64,000 nt of DNA from CAZDXJ01 sp050303615 (GCA_050303615.1 JBNLCC010000048.1:16202-80201); one strand, 5' to 3'; counted from the stretch's first letter, positions 18,590 to 28,188 are shown. Notes: a model not told the origin generated them from the letters alone. Translations and numbers: made by a program.

Positions 18590-20968
18590 TTATACGGAGC
18601 AATAGCGTTTTAAAATACTATGTAATTTGTTTTCTAAAATCGGCTTGATCAGATAATCGGTAAATCCGGCGTCCGGAAGAGCGGATAATTGTTGTTCGGA
18701 TGCATAAGCGGTGATGGCGATAACCGGTGTGTGTTGATTAATGGTCGCCGGATTATTTTTTAAATGCTGCATAATTTCCGCGCCATTCAGACCCGGCATA
18801 TGCAAATCCATCAGGATCAAATTAAAGGGGGTTTGCTGAATTAACGCCAGCGCTTCGATACCGTCCTTCGCTTCGGTAATCGTTGCTCCGGTCCTGGAAA
18901 GCTGGGCATTTAATAACAGACGATTGATTTCATTGTCATCGGCAACCAGGATGGAAGTTCGTCGCAAGCCGCGGTTCACCTCGATTTGAGCAGTAGTTTG
19001 CGTGCCATCATCCGCAGAGTGTGAGTTGTTAATCATAGTGTGTTTTCGAAGACAGAGGAGCAATTCATCAAGATGCACCGGTTTGGAAATAAAGTCGTCA
19101 CACCCGGCCGCCAAACTTTGTTCTTTGTCTTTGGCAAGCGCATTTGCCGAAAGTGCAATAATTACCGGCTTTTTCGTCGTTTCGATTGCCCGTAGCCGGC
19201 GGGTAGTTTCAAAACCGTTCATTTCGGGCATAATCAGATCCATTAAAATCACATCCGGTTTATTTTGAGCCACTATATCGAGGCATTGGCGACCACTCTG
19301 TACAACACATACGTTAAAACCAACGGAGGTTAGTAATTGATCCAGCATCATTAAATTGTCTGCATTGTCATCGACAATTAAAATTTTCAAAGGTTGCAGC
19401 GGTTTAGCCAATGTGATTTGCTGCTGATTTTGCCGGTCTTTTGCCATTGGTGCGGCAGGGAGATAAACCCGTATTTTGAAGGTGCTGCCTTTACCTGCAC
19501 TGCTGTCCAGTTCAATTTGACCGTCCATGATTTCGGCTAGTTTTTTGCTTATCGTAAGGCCCAGCCCGGTTCCTTCCGAATATTTAGCAGGATGTTTTAA
19601 TTGTTGAAAGGGTTCGAAAATTTTTTCAAAATCTTGTTCTTCTATGCCGCATCCGGTATCGCCGACCGAAACCATCAAGAAATCATCACAATAATCAACA
19701 TGCAGCCAAACTTTACCTCGGTCAGTAAACTTGACGGCATTAGTCAATAAATTAATCAATATTTGTTTCAAGCATTTTTGGTCACCATAAACGCCTTTCG
19801 GCAGAATACCAAGCGTTTCGAACTGGAAGTCAATGTGCTTCTCTTTTGCACGTAAACTGAATAAATTGCTAATTTCTTGTAACAATCTGGAAATACTGAA
19901 GTTTTGTTTGTTCAATTTCAGCATGTCCGCTTCGATTCGGGATAAATCCAATAGATCATCGATCAACGTCAGAAGATATTCACCGCTTTGACGAATAATG
20001 GCGGCATATTTTTGTTGCTCAGCCGATGCATTTTCCATGCGTTGCAATATTTGTGCATAACCCAGTATGCCATTTAAAGGTGTGCGTAGATCATGGCTCA
20101 TGTTGGTTAAAAATTCGGTTTTGGCCCGATTGGCGGTTTCCGCGGCGTTTCTGGCAGCAATCAAATGCGCTTCATGGTTTTTGCGTTCGGTTATATCAAA
20201 AATCGTTCCTTGTAGAAATTTTAATTCTCCTTCATTATCATTCACCCCTTGCCCTCTTTCGTGTACCCAGCGTATCGATCCATCGGCGTGGATAATTCGG
20301 TAATCGAGCATGAAGGGGCTTTTGGTTTTAAGGGCATTAGCAATAATGCTTCTTACATTTGAACGGTCATCAGGATGTACGATATCGATTAATTTGTTGA
20401 TAGTGCCGTTGATAAAGTCAGCTGCAGGAAAGCCGGATAGCTGAATTATATTGTCGCTGATAAATGTAATGGTCCAGTCATTTTCATGTTTAAAACGGTA
20501 TATCGTTTCCGGGATGCTGGATGCCAATGCTGAAAAATTCCGTTCGTTTTCGGCAGCTAGGTCTTTTAATAAGCGTTTATTTTCAAGGGTCGTCAGGCTG
20601 GCGTTAACGATATTTAACACGTGAGGCTTAAAATACATAAAATTGCCGCTGCTATCTGCCAATATGTTGATGACCCCTGCTGTTTTGTTTTGAATTTGTA
20701 ACGGTACGCGGGTCAAATTGTTTAATGGTTGTAATGGACAGGAATGGTAACTATAGTTTTTCGGTATTTTTCCGCACTTTTCGCAATAGGCACTTAACTT
20801 CGGAGAGCGGACAATCTGTTCCGAACCCCAAAATGCATTGATCTCCGCGACACCGGGAACATAGTGAATTGCCTGGCAGAGAAATTCGATGACCCGCTCT
20901 TCCGTCGGCAGCGAGGCTAATATGCTTTGAGCAGCGACTAAATTGCCTAGAATTTTAGCTTTGTCCAT
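18590..20968 (-). CDS. Hybrid sensor histidine kinase (PAS, HisKA, HATPase, two receiver domains)
   Basis: 792 aa, with no transmembrane helix, so a cytosolic sensor. The N-terminal region (1-140) is GAF-like with a Cys cluster (C62, C65, C77). A PAS domain spans about 143-265. HisKA has the phospho-acceptor H292 in SHDLRTPLNG, followed by HATPase_c (N box LLTNAVKF; G boxes GDTGCGIEEQD and GTGLGLTISKKL). Two receiver domains follow, with phospho-acceptors D577 (MDLIMPEMNG) and D721 (MDLHMPGLNG). There is no DNA-binding output domain. It lies 77 nt downstream of the MEDS gene on the same strand, which suggests one signalling unit. Confidence 0.9.
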   Translation of the reverse strand: MDKAKILGNLVAAQSILASLPTEERVIEFLCQAIHYVPGVAEINAFWGSEQIVRSPKLSAYCEKCGKIPKNYSYHSCPLQPLNNLTRVPLQIQNKTAGVINILADSSGNFMYFKPHVLNIVNASLTTLENKRLLKDLAAENERNFSALASSIPETIYRFKHENDWTITFISDNIIQLSGFPAADFINGTINKLIDIVHPDDRSNVRSIIANALKTKSPFMLDYRIIHADGSIRWVHERGQGVNDNEGELKFLQGTIFDITERKNHEAHLIAARNAAETANRAKTEFLTNMSHDLRTPLNGILGYAQILQRMENASAEQQKYAAIIRQSGEYLLTLIDDLLDLSRIEADMLKLNKQNFSISRLLQEISNLFSLRAKEKHIDFQFETLGILPKGVYGDQKCLKQILINLLTNAVKFTDRGKVWLHVDYCDDFLMVSVGDTGCGIEEQDFEKIFEPFQQLKHPAKYSEGTGLGLTISKKLAEIMDGQIELDSSAGKGSTFKIRVYLPAAPMAKDRQNQQQITLAKPLQPLKILIVDDNADNLMMLDQLLTSVGFNVCVVQSGRQCLDIVAQNKPDVILMDLIMPEMNGFETTRRLRAIETTKKPVIIALSANALAKDKEQSLAAGCDDFISKPVHLDELLLCLRKHTMINNSHSADDGTQTTAQIEVNRGLRRTSILVADDNEINRLLLNAQLSRTGATITEAKDGIEALALIQQTPFNLILMDLHMPGLNGAEIMQHLKNNPATINQHTPVIAITAYASEQQLSALPDAGFTDYLIKPILENKLHSILKRYCSV

Positions 20969-21045
20969 GCCGTATCAGAACTAAATAGTTTGGCATTCCA
21001 TACGGGTGTAATGCTTATAACCATTTGCCATCTCAAAGTGACTAA

Positions 21046-21666
21046 TCAATCATCAATCGACACTGAAAATTCTTCGTAGTACGGATTGTTAACAAGACGG
21101 CCTTGAACAATCATGTAAGGGTGAACCTGTAATACGTTCATTAATGTAGCGCCGTCAAAACGGTTAGCGTCGTATTGACAAATGATTAGCATTGGGTGGG
21201 CATCGAGCAGCCGATTGATGCCGCTTTCATATTTAATAAGTTGTTCGCTGCCGGGCACGCTTTTCAGAGACCAACTCATCTCACCGCTCAAGCGAACCCC
21301 GTTAAACCCGTCAGCAATCCCCTGCTGGTATAATTCGCATAATGACTGCCACATGAGATCGGCACTAAAAAAACCCTTTGGGTGATAGGCTTTTGCCGTC
21401 TCTAGAAATCGTATCTGAGTATTTTTTTCCAGGGCCTCGATATTTACGTCGTATCGGGAGAAGCATTGTCGAATTTCTTCTACAGGCCATTCATCGTAGA
21501 AATATTCGACTCTGTCGTGATCTTGAGCTGCGGCAATGATAAATTTTTCTATAATTGAGCGACGTTGCTGCTCGCTGCTATAGATTAGGCAGGCGTGTAT
21601 TTTCGAACAATAATCGCCGTCGATGAACCCCATATGTGCCTTACGTAATTTTGTCTCGTGAGTCAT
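21046..21666 (-). CDS. MEDS (DcmR-type) sensory domain protein
   Basis: 206 aa from the ATG at 21666; a TTG five codons upstream is an unlikely start. The sequence reads HACLIYSSEQQRRSIIEKFI, then YFYDEWPVEEIRQCF, then GVRLSGEMSWSL, LIKYESGINRLL and LIICQYDANRFDG. This is the MEDS pattern (methanogen/methylotroph DcmR sensory domain), itself a degenerate RecA/KaiC-like fold. No HTH or kinase domain is attached. The hybrid kinase directly downstream lacks an obvious ligand sensor beyond its PAS and N-terminal domain, so this protein may supply the input. The ligand is unknown; one-carbon compounds are a family-based guess. Confidence 0.8.
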   Translation of the reverse strand: MTHETKLRKAHMGFIDGDYCSKIHACLIYSSEQQRRSIIEKFIIAAAQDHDRVEYFYDEWPVEEIRQCFSRYDVNIEALEKNTQIRFLETAKAYHPKGFFSADLMWQSLCELYQQGIADGFNGVRLSGEMSWSLKSVPGSEQLIKYESGINRLLDAHPMLIICQYDANRFDGATLMNVLQVHPYMIVQGRLVNNPYYEEFSVSIDD

Positions 21667-22011
21667 GTTGCTACACCGCAATTGATAGATAGCCGTTATC
21701 CGTTTGCCGAAACGATGGGGCTATGCCTAAGGATGATAGTCCCGGTAAATTTAACAGCTTATGGCTTTATGTTACTGATGTAGGTGATCAATTCAATGCT
21801 TTTTTGTGCATAATACGGCTGAAATATGTTAGCGGAATTCTAAAATCGCATTATAAATTGGTCGGTATTGTTTGCAACAGCTACCTTATCACTTTTCCCG
21901 AGAGCAATGTTTTTTATGAGCATTTTGCTGGCTATTTAATGACAAATTATATAGGCTGTAGCTTAATTTTTTTGCTACTTCCAACTGCTGAATACCATAG
22001 AGGAAAAATTT
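21667..22011. other. 345-nt divergent intergenic region
   Basis: This A+T-rich region lies between the leftward MEDS gene and the rightward membrane protein gene and should hold both promoters. An open frame at 21723-22079 crosses it but overlaps the next gene and lacks coding character. AGGAAAAA just before 22012 is the ribosome binding site of the next gene. Confidence 0.4.
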
Positions 22012-22590
22012 ATGCCGGAACAACAAAAACAACAAATTCCTGCGATCGAGAGAATGATTCAACAGGATCATTTTACTGAAATTATGTTCATCGCTCTGAT
22101 TACTTTATGCTTTATCGGCGATGTTTTAGGTGACGTATCCGATCACATTACCATGTTTTATTGGCTGCTGATGATTCCTGTTTTTTTTGTTATTACTTTT
22201 CTGAATGAGCAGGCAAGAGAGCTAAAGACCGGGAAGACAATTGAAAATTTCATTAAATTCAACTGCTTGTTTTGGTCTAGTGCCTTTATCGCCATATTGT
22301 TGGTGTTTTATCTTTGGCATGCCGGCGCCCTGGTTGCGCAAAGTGCGGCATTGTTCATGCACATTATACTTGCGCACACCATGTTTTTGGTCGGTGTGTT
22401 TTTCGGTCTGCGTTTTTATCTGATCGGTTTGTTTTTGTTTCTTACCGCCGCACTGACTATCGCAATGGAAGCAACGGTTGGTATTACGTTATTTATTGCC
22501 GTACCGGTGTTATTGCTCGGTTTTTATTTTGAAAAGCATAAATATATTCCCAGCCTCAAACGAAAGAGAAGTGAGGATTGGGTAGGGTGA
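22012..22590 (+). CDS. Unknown integral membrane protein
   Basis: 192 aa with about six hydrophobic segments (roughly residues 24-45, 49-66, 82-104, 110-125, 128-150 and 155-178), a short charged N-terminus and a Lys/Arg-rich C-terminus (KRKRSEDWVG). I recognise no named family or catalytic motif. AGGAAAAA precedes the ATG. The gene is convergent with tsaD (20 nt apart) and divergent from the MEDS-kinase pair, so shared regulation with that pair is possible but unsupported. Confidence 0.7.
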   Translation: MPEQQKQQIPAIERMIQQDHFTEIMFIALITLCFIGDVLGDVSDHITMFYWLLMIPVFFVITFLNEQARELKTGKTIENFIKFNCLFWSSAFIAILLVFYLWHAGALVAQSAALFMHIILAHTMFLVGVFFGLRFYLIGLFLFLTAALTIAMEATVGITLFIAVPVLLLGFYFEKHKYIPSLKRKRSEDWVG

Positions 22591-22609
22591 GGAAATATCA
22601 AATCACCAG

Positions 22610-23623
22610 TTAAAGCGATTGCGCCAAGTCGTTGATTGACCAGCGCGGTTTAGCTTGAATTTCCAGATTATCGGCCTGTCCTGCCAGCAGGCGCTGGCAA
22701 CCGGCATAGGCGATCATCGCGCCATTATCAGTACAGAACTCGAGTCTGGGAAAGTAGATTTCAGCATTTTCACTGCCTGTCATTTTGGTTAATGCCGATC
22801 TGATTTCGGTATTAGCGCTGACTCCACCCGCGACAACCAGGCGGCTTAATGAGGTTTGCCGTAGCGCTCTTCGGCATTTGATACTGAGTGTTTCGGCAAC
22901 GGCTTGCTGGAAAGCATGCGCTATATCCGCCTTATCTTGTTCACTTTGTGTGGTCTGATGCAGGGTGTTCATCGTGTAGGTTTTTAAGCCGCTGAAACTG
23001 AAATCCAAGCCGGGTCGGTCCGTCATCGGTCTTGGAAAACGGAAGCGGTCTGTGCCTTGTCTGGCGAGTTGCGATAAATATGGTCCCCCCGGATAGGGTA
23101 GGCCGAGCATTTTGGCGGCTTTGTCAAAAGCCTCGCCGGCCGCATCATCCAGCGATTCGCCGAGCAGCTGATAACGACCGATGTTGGTTACCTTTACCAG
23201 CAGAGTGTGTCCTCCCGAGACCAGTAATGCAATAAAGGGAAAATCCGGTTTTTGTTGTTCAAGCATAGGCGCCAGCAAGTGCCCTTCCATGTGATGCACG
23301 GCGATAGCGGGAATCCCCCAGGTCCAGGCGAGGCTTCTGGCGGTGGCGGCGCCAACCAATAATGCACCGATTAGCCCGGGGCCGGCAGTATAGGCGATGC
23401 CGTTGATATCGCTTTTGGAAAGTTGGCAGTCGTTTAGGGTTTGCTTGATCAACGGGATAAGTCTGCGAATATGGTCGCGGGATGCAAGTTCCGGAACGAC
23501 TCCCCCGTATTCGCTATGCATCGTAATTTGGCTGTGCAAAAAATGACTTAAAAGCCCTTTTTTTGAATGAAAAACGGCGATGCCGGTCTCGTCGCAGGAG
23601 GTTTCGATGCCTAAAACGTACAT
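22610..23623 (-). CDS. tsaD: tRNA N6-adenosine threonylcarbamoyltransferase
   Basis: 337 aa. Transfers threonylcarbamoyl from threonylcarbamoyl-AMP to A37 of ANN-decoding tRNAs, together with TsaB and TsaE. The metal-binding HxxxH motif is H111-M-E-G-H115; the N-terminal GIETSCDETGIAV and the C-terminal LEFCTDNGAMIAYAG are family signatures. The gene is divergent from rpsU, the widespread gammaproteobacterial arrangement, and the intergenic space carries the rpsU promoter. Confidence 0.97.
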   Translation of the reverse strand: MYVLGIETSCDETGIAVFHSKKGLLSHFLHSQITMHSEYGGVVPELASRDHIRRLIPLIKQTLNDCQLSKSDINGIAYTAGPGLIGALLVGAATARSLAWTWGIPAIAVHHMEGHLLAPMLEQQKPDFPFIALLVSGGHTLLVKVTNIGRYQLLGESLDDAAGEAFDKAAKMLGLPYPGGPYLSQLARQGTDRFRFPRPMTDRPGLDFSFSGLKTYTMNTLHQTTQSEQDKADIAHAFQQAVAETLSIKCRRALRQTSLSRLVVAGGVSANTEIRSALTKMTGSENAEIYFPRLEFCTDNGAMIAYAGCQRLLAGQADNLEIQAKPRWSINDLAQSL

Positions 23624-23629
23624 ACCATT

Positions 23630-23657
23630 TTGATAATTTATGATTTAAAGGTAAAAT
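23630..23657 (+). promoter_or_regulatory. Sigma-70 promoter of the rpsU-yqeY-dnaG operon
   Basis: TTGATA (23630-23635), a 16-nt spacer and TAAAAT (23652-23657) form a good sigma-70 promoter 67 nt before the rpsU start. A small stem, CCCTTT/AAAGGG (about 23669-23688), lies in the predicted leader and could be a regulatory element, which is conjecture. Confidence 0.65.
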
Positions 23658-23724
23658 AGCGAGTTTCCCTTTGTATATGTAAAAGGGCGCCTTCATTTAA
23701 TATTTTAACAGTTGAGTAAAATTT

Positions 23725-23958
23725 ATGCCGTCAATTAAAGTAAAAGAAAACGAACCTTTTGATATTGCCATCCGCCGTTTTAAACGCTCTTGTGAAAAGG
23801 CCGGGGTATTATCAGAAGTTCGTCGCCGTGAATTCTATGAAAAACCAACTGCGGAACGTAAGCGTAAAGCCGCCGCCGCGGTGAAGCGTCATTTGAAAAA
23901 ACTGGCGCGTGAACGTTATGCGTTGAAAAATCTGCGTCGTGGTCGTCCGCAGCCGTAG
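23725..23958 (+). CDS. rpsU: 30S ribosomal protein S21
   Basis: 77 aa, basic protein of the small subunit platform needed for translation initiation. The start MPSIKVKENEPFDIAIRRFKR and the segment RREFYEKPTAERKRK are diagnostic. It is a few residues longer than the usual 71. It is the first gene of the macromolecular synthesis operon, with yqeY 8 nt downstream. Confidence 0.97.
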   Translation: MPSIKVKENEPFDIAIRRFKRSCEKAGVLSEVRRREFYEKPTAERKRKAAAAVKRHLKKLARERYALKNLRRGRPQP

Positions 23959-23966
23959 GTCTGTGT

Positions 23967-24416
23967 ATGAGTTCTTTAAAAGATCGTATCACGGGAGATA
24001 TGAAGTCCTCCATGAAGGGGGGCGATAAGGCGCGTTTAGGCGTGATCCGTTTAATTCTTGCCGCGATTAAACAGATTGAGGTAGATCAGCGTATCGAGCT
24101 GGATGATAGTCAGGTGATTGCCGTGCTCGATAAGATGCTGAAACAGCGCCGCGAATCGATTCGTCAATATCGTGAAGCTAACCGGAACGATCTCGCCGAA
24201 GTGGAGCAGGCCGAGATTCTGGTGATTCAGGATTTTCTGCCGCAGCCTTTTTCCGACCGGGAAATCGATGACATGGTCAAGCAGGCCGTTGTTCAATCGG
24301 GGGCGGTATCGATTAAAGATATGGGGAAAGTCATGGCGCTTTTGAAACCCCAAATGCAGGGACGTGCGGATATGTCGGTGGTCAGTGCAAAAATTAAAGG
24401 GGCTTTGGCTGCCTAA
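23967..24416 (+). CDS. yqeY: YqeY/GatB-related domain protein
   Basis: 149 aa protein homologous to the C-terminal tail domain of GatB (helical, tRNA-binding). Typical segments are SSLKDRITGDMKSSMK at the start, LIQ-like IKQIEVDQRIELDD, and QAEILVIQDFLPQPFSD. It sits between rpsU and dnaG, a conserved place in many proteobacteria. Its precise role is unknown; association with amidotransferase or tRNA is inferred from the domain. Confidence 0.9.
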   Translation: MSSLKDRITGDMKSSMKGGDKARLGVIRLILAAIKQIEVDQRIELDDSQVIAVLDKMLKQRRESIRQYREANRNDLAEVEQAEILVIQDFLPQPFSDREIDDMVKQAVVQSGAVSIKDMGKVMALLKPQMQGRADMSVVSAKIKGALAA

Positions 24417-24472
24417 TTGAATAAGTCTCCTTCCGCGGCTACTTTGGCCGCAGTATTATAAGGGGAGTGAGC

Positions 24473-26209
24473 ATGTCGGGTAGAATCCCTCGTGTATTTA
24501 TTGATGATCTTCTGGTTCGGATTGATATCGTTGATCTGATAGATAAGTATGTTCCTTTGAAAAAATCGGGCAGCAATTTTGTCGCCCTGTGCCCTTTCCA
24601 TAATGAAAAAACCCCCAGTTTTTCCGTAAGTCGAACCAAGCAGTTGTATCATTGTTTTGGTTGCGGTGTCGGTGGCAATGCTATTAGCTTTTTGATGGAT
24701 TATAGCCACCTGGATTTTGTCGAGGCGGTAGAGGAGTTGGCGGGATTCGCCGGCCTGGATGTTCCCAGGGAGGCGGGCGGCAGGCAGCAAATTATCAGCA
24801 GGAAAGGTGATTCGGCTAAACTGTTTGATTTGCTGAGGGAGGTGGCCTTTTGTTTTGCGAAGCTGTTGCGTAACCGTCAGCAAGGAGGCAAAGCGGTTGC
24901 ATATCTTAAGTCCAGAGGTTTAAGCGGGGATGTGGCGCGCGATTTTTTGTTGGGCTATGCGCCCGATGCTTGGCATTTCCTATCCAATCAGTTTAAATCC
25001 GCTGAGTTGCTTGAGGCCGGCTTGCTGGTCAAGCGAGATGACGGTAAGGTTTATGATAGGTTCCGCGACAGGGTGATGTTCCCTATTCGTGACCGTCGGG
25101 GGCGTGTTGTTGGGTTCGGCGGACGTGTGCTTGATAATTCTCTTCCAAAATATCTAAATTCTCCTGAAACCGCCGTTTTTCAAAAAAGCCGGGAAGTTTA
25201 CGGTCTATACGAATTGCTCGAAAAGAATTCCAAACCGGACAAAATACTGATTGTCGAAGGTTACATGGATGTTATTGCGCTCACCCAGGCCGGTATCGAT
25301 TACGCTGTTGCGACCCTGGGGACGGCTACTTCAAAATCACATATCGAATTATTATTCCGTTATAGTCGGGAATTGGTATTCTGTTTTGATGGCGATGCCG
25401 CCGGCAGGCAGGCGGCATGGCGGGCGCTGGATACCGCTATACCGTGTTTACGGGATGGCCGCCAAATACGCATCATGATATTGCCTCAAGGAGCTGATCC
25501 TGATTCCCTGGTACGCGAAAAGGGGGTGGGTGATTTTGCCGGGCGGGTGTCGTCTGCGTTCTCGATGTCGGATTATTTTTTTGAACATTTGGCCGCCGAT
25601 ATGAATCTTAATGATATTGAGGGGCGTGCCGGTTTAGTTGAAAAGGCCAAGCCATATTTGCAAAGATTGCCGGTTGGAGTTTTTCAGGAAATGATGTATG
25701 CCAGGTTGAAGGAAATGGTAAAAGTAGAGACGCTGGAATTTTTTGATAATCCGGCTACAATTAATGCAGCAACAAAGTTGCCGGCAAGTGGAGAGCGGCG
25801 CAAATCGACGCCGGCCCGGGTGGCGGTAGCCTTGTTGTTGCAGCATCCGGAGCTAATTAGTGTTGTTGAGCAAAAGAATGTAAACTGGTCTGGTTTTGAT
25901 TTGCCGGGTTTTTCTTTGTTCAGAGTAATTGCGCAACGTATCCTGGAGAATCCAACGGTGAGCTTGGCCGGTTTAATTGAGGGGTTCCGCGGCTTACCGG
26001 AGGAGAAGCAGGTTGCTGCATTGGCGCACTGGCCCGTCATGGTTCCTGAGGGTGGCATTCGGGCCGAATTCAGCGGGGCGTTGGACAGATTGCTCGACCA
26101 GGCTAGGGATCTGGCGGTGGAGCGGTTAATCGCCAAAGAAAAACAACAGGGTCTTGGTAGGGAGGAGAGGGAGTTATTGCTTAGTTTATTAGCAAATAAA
26201 CAAACATAA
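24473..26209 (+). CDS. dnaG: DNA primase
   Basis: 578 aa from the ATG at 24473, preceded by GGGGAG at 24461-24466; an in-frame GTG two codons upstream would have no spacing from that site. Synthesises RNA primers at the replication fork. The zinc-binding domain has C40, H43, C61 and C64. The TOPRIM core shows ILIVEGYMDVIAL and CFDGDAAGRQAA. A C-terminal DnaB-interaction domain follows. Third gene of the operon; rpoD follows after 66-78 nt that contain their own promoter. Confidence 0.97.
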   Translation: MSGRIPRVFIDDLLVRIDIVDLIDKYVPLKKSGSNFVALCPFHNEKTPSFSVSRTKQLYHCFGCGVGGNAISFLMDYSHLDFVEAVEELAGFAGLDVPREAGGRQQIISRKGDSAKLFDLLREVAFCFAKLLRNRQQGGKAVAYLKSRGLSGDVARDFLLGYAPDAWHFLSNQFKSAELLEAGLLVKRDDGKVYDRFRDRVMFPIRDRRGRVVGFGGRVLDNSLPKYLNSPETAVFQKSREVYGLYELLEKNSKPDKILIVEGYMDVIALTQAGIDYAVATLGTATSKSHIELLFRYSRELVFCFDGDAAGRQAAWRALDTAIPCLRDGRQIRIMILPQGADPDSLVREKGVGDFAGRVSSAFSMSDYFFEHLAADMNLNDIEGRAGLVEKAKPYLQRLPVGVFQEMMYARLKEMVKVETLEFFDNPATINAATKLPASGERRKSTPARVAVALLLQHPELISVVEQKNVNWSGFDLPGFSLFRVIAQRILENPTVSLAGLIEGFRGLPEEKQVAALAHWPVMVPEGGIRAEFSGALDRLLDQARDLAVERLIAKEKQQGLGREERELLLSLLANKQT

Positions 26210-26214
26210 ATGTG

Positions 26215-26242
26215 TTGATAAATACATGACATTTGTTATAAT
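26215..26242 (+). promoter_or_regulatory. Sigma-70 promoter of rpoD
   Basis: TTGATA (26215-26220), a 16-nt spacer and a perfect TATAAT (26237-26242) lie just after the dnaG stop and 46 nt before the rpoD ATG. This gives rpoD and the tRNA behind it an independent transcript beside read-through from rpsU. Confidence 0.75.
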
Positions 26243-26287
26243 TTCCTGTTCAGCTTTGATGTATATGGTAAATTTTTGCGGGCGCAT

Positions 26288-28087
26288 ATGAATCAAGAAC
26301 AGCAACAATCCCAATTGAAACAATTGATTGCAAAAGGCAAGGTACAGGGCTACCTGACTTATGCCGAAGTGAATGATCACTTGCCGAGTGATATTGTCGA
26401 CCCCGAACAAATAGAAGATATCATTGGCATGATCAATGATATGGGAATTCAGGTGTATGAAGTTGCGCCTGACGAGGATTCCCTGATTACCGATGCTGCG
26501 GTAACCACCGATGATGAAGACGCTGCGGAAGTGGCGGCATTAGCTTCAGTAGATAGTGAGTTCGGAAGAACCACGGACCCGGTGCGCATGTATATGAGGG
26601 AAATGGGGTCGGTCGAACTGTTGACGCGGGATGATGAGCTTAAAATCGCCAAGCGAATCGAGTCGGGTTTACTGCATGTCGTTAAATCTATTTCGAGATC
26701 AAGCGGCGCTGTTGATTATTTTCTGGATTCGTTTAATTCCATTAGTGATGAGAAAGGAACCCGGTTATCGGATTTTATTTCCGGTTTTGTCGATTTGACT
26801 GAGCCGGAGGACTTAAATTCGGTAGCCGCTATTAAAGAAGGCGATGATAATGCGGACGAAGATGAAACGGCCAGTTTGGATTACGAGGAAGTAAGAAAAA
26901 AAGTTGTCATACTGGCGGAAAAGAAAAAAGCGGTGACCTCCGCCTTGGCAAAATACGGTTATAACCATGATAAAACAGAGCAGGCTTTTGATGAACTTGC
27001 CGAGTGCTTTAGTGAATTTAAATGGACGCCACAATTTTTGAAAATATTAATCGGCATAATATCCGATACTGTCGAACAAATCAGAAGTCAAGAAAAAATC
27101 ATTCTCGATATTTGCGTTAAAAAGGCAAAAATGCCGCGCAAGGAGTTTATAGCCTCCTTTGTAGATAACGAATCCAACCCCGAATGGTTGGATCAATATC
27201 TGGATGATCGTTATGATTATGCGTCCGTATTGAAAGAATTCGAAAGTGACATCCGCAAAGCGCAAAACAGGTTGATTGCAATTTCAGAGGAGCATGGTAT
27301 GGACATCGGCGCGATTAAAGATATCAATCGCCGTATGTCGATCGGGGAAGCGAAAGCCAGGCGGGCAAAGAAGGAAATGATCGAGGCTAATTTACGGTTG
27401 GTTATTTCCATTGCAAAAAAATATACTAACCGCGGATTACAGTTCCTGGACTTAATTCAGGAAGGAAATATCGGCTTGATGAAGGCGGTTGATAAATTTG
27501 AATATCGCCGGGGCTACAAGTTTTCAACCTATGCGACCTGGTGGATCAGGCAAGCGATTACTCGTTCCATTGCTGATCAGGCGAGAACGATCCGCATTCC
27601 GGTGCATATGATCGAAACCATCAATAAATTAAACCGTATATCAAGACAGATTCTGCAGGAGATGGGGCGTGAGGCAACCCCTGAGGAGTTGTCCGAACGC
27701 ATGGAAATGCCTGAAGATAAAGTGCGTAAAGTATTGAAAATTGCCAAAGAGCCAATTTCGATGGAAACTCCGATCGGCGATGATGAAGATTCGCATTTGG
27801 GGGATTTTATAGAAGATGCTAAAGTATTGTCACCTGTCGAGTCTGCTACCATTGCCGGACTGCGGGAGTCGACTCAAAACGTTTTGGCAGGCTTGACAGC
27901 AAGGGAAGCGAAAGTATTACGTATGCGTTTCGGCATCAATATGAATACTGATCATACCCTTGAAGAAGTGGGTAAGCAGTTTGATGTGACCAGAGAAAGA
28001 ATACGCCAGATTGAGGCAAAAGCATTGCGCAAATTACGCCATCCTTCCCGGTCTGAGCAGTTAAGGTGTTTTCTGGACGGAGAATAA
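26288..28087 (+). CDS. rpoD: RNA polymerase sigma-70 factor
   Basis: 599 aa. The ATG at 26288 is chosen because the product then aligns with RpoD starts (MNQEQQQSQLKQLIAKGK); an in-frame TTG lies four codons upstream. Region 1.1, an acidic non-conserved region (about 175-200), and regions 2-4 are complete. Region 2 contains NRGLQFLDLIQEGNIGLMKAV and the -10 recognition helix YATWWIRQAITRSI. Region 4.2 contains TLEEVGKQFDVTRERIRQIE. It is the housekeeping sigma factor. Confidence 0.98.
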   Translation: MNQEQQQSQLKQLIAKGKVQGYLTYAEVNDHLPSDIVDPEQIEDIIGMINDMGIQVYEVAPDEDSLITDAAVTTDDEDAAEVAALASVDSEFGRTTDPVRMYMREMGSVELLTRDDELKIAKRIESGLLHVVKSISRSSGAVDYFLDSFNSISDEKGTRLSDFISGFVDLTEPEDLNSVAAIKEGDDNADEDETASLDYEEVRKKVVILAEKKKAVTSALAKYGYNHDKTEQAFDELAECFSEFKWTPQFLKILIGIISDTVEQIRSQEKIILDICVKKAKMPRKEFIASFVDNESNPEWLDQYLDDRYDYASVLKEFESDIRKAQNRLIAISEEHGMDIGAIKDINRRMSIGEAKARRAKKEMIEANLRLVISIAKKYTNRGLQFLDLIQEGNIGLMKAVDKFEYRRGYKFSTYATWWIRQAITRSIADQARTIRIPVHMIETINKLNRISRQILQEMGREATPEELSERMEMPEDKVRKVLKIAKEPISMETPIGDDEDSHLGDFIEDAKVLSPVESATIAGLRESTQNVLAGLTAREAKVLRMRFGINMNTDHTLEEVGKQFDVTRERIRQIEAKALRKLRHPSRSEQLRCFLDGE

Positions 28088-28101
28088 GTTAAGTAGGAAC
28101 A

Positions 28102-28178
28102 GGGCCCTTAGCTCAGTTGGTTAGAGCATCCGACTCATAATCGGCAGGTCGAAGGTTCAAGTCCTTCAGGGCCCACCA
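28102..28178 (+). tRNA. tRNA with CAU anticodon (probably tRNA-Ile2, otherwise tRNA-Met)
   Basis: 77 nt with a 7-bp acceptor stem GGGCCCT/AGGGCCC, encoded CCA, TTAGCTCAG D-arm start, anticodon loop CTCATAA in a CCGA/TCGG stem, and GGTTCAAGTCC T-arm. The anticodon is CAT. The TTAGCTCAG start and the anticodon stem resemble the isoleucine tRNA whose C34 is converted to lysidine more than the elongator methionine tRNA, but sequence alone is not decisive. It begins 14 nt after the rpoD stop and is probably co-transcribed with it. Confidence 0.92.
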
Positions 28179-28188
28179 TAAAACTAAT

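Noticed and set aside
21723..22079. 118-codon rightward frame ahead of the unknown membrane protein
   Set aside because: It overlaps the start of the better-supported gene at 22012, has no ribosome binding site and a non-protein-like composition.
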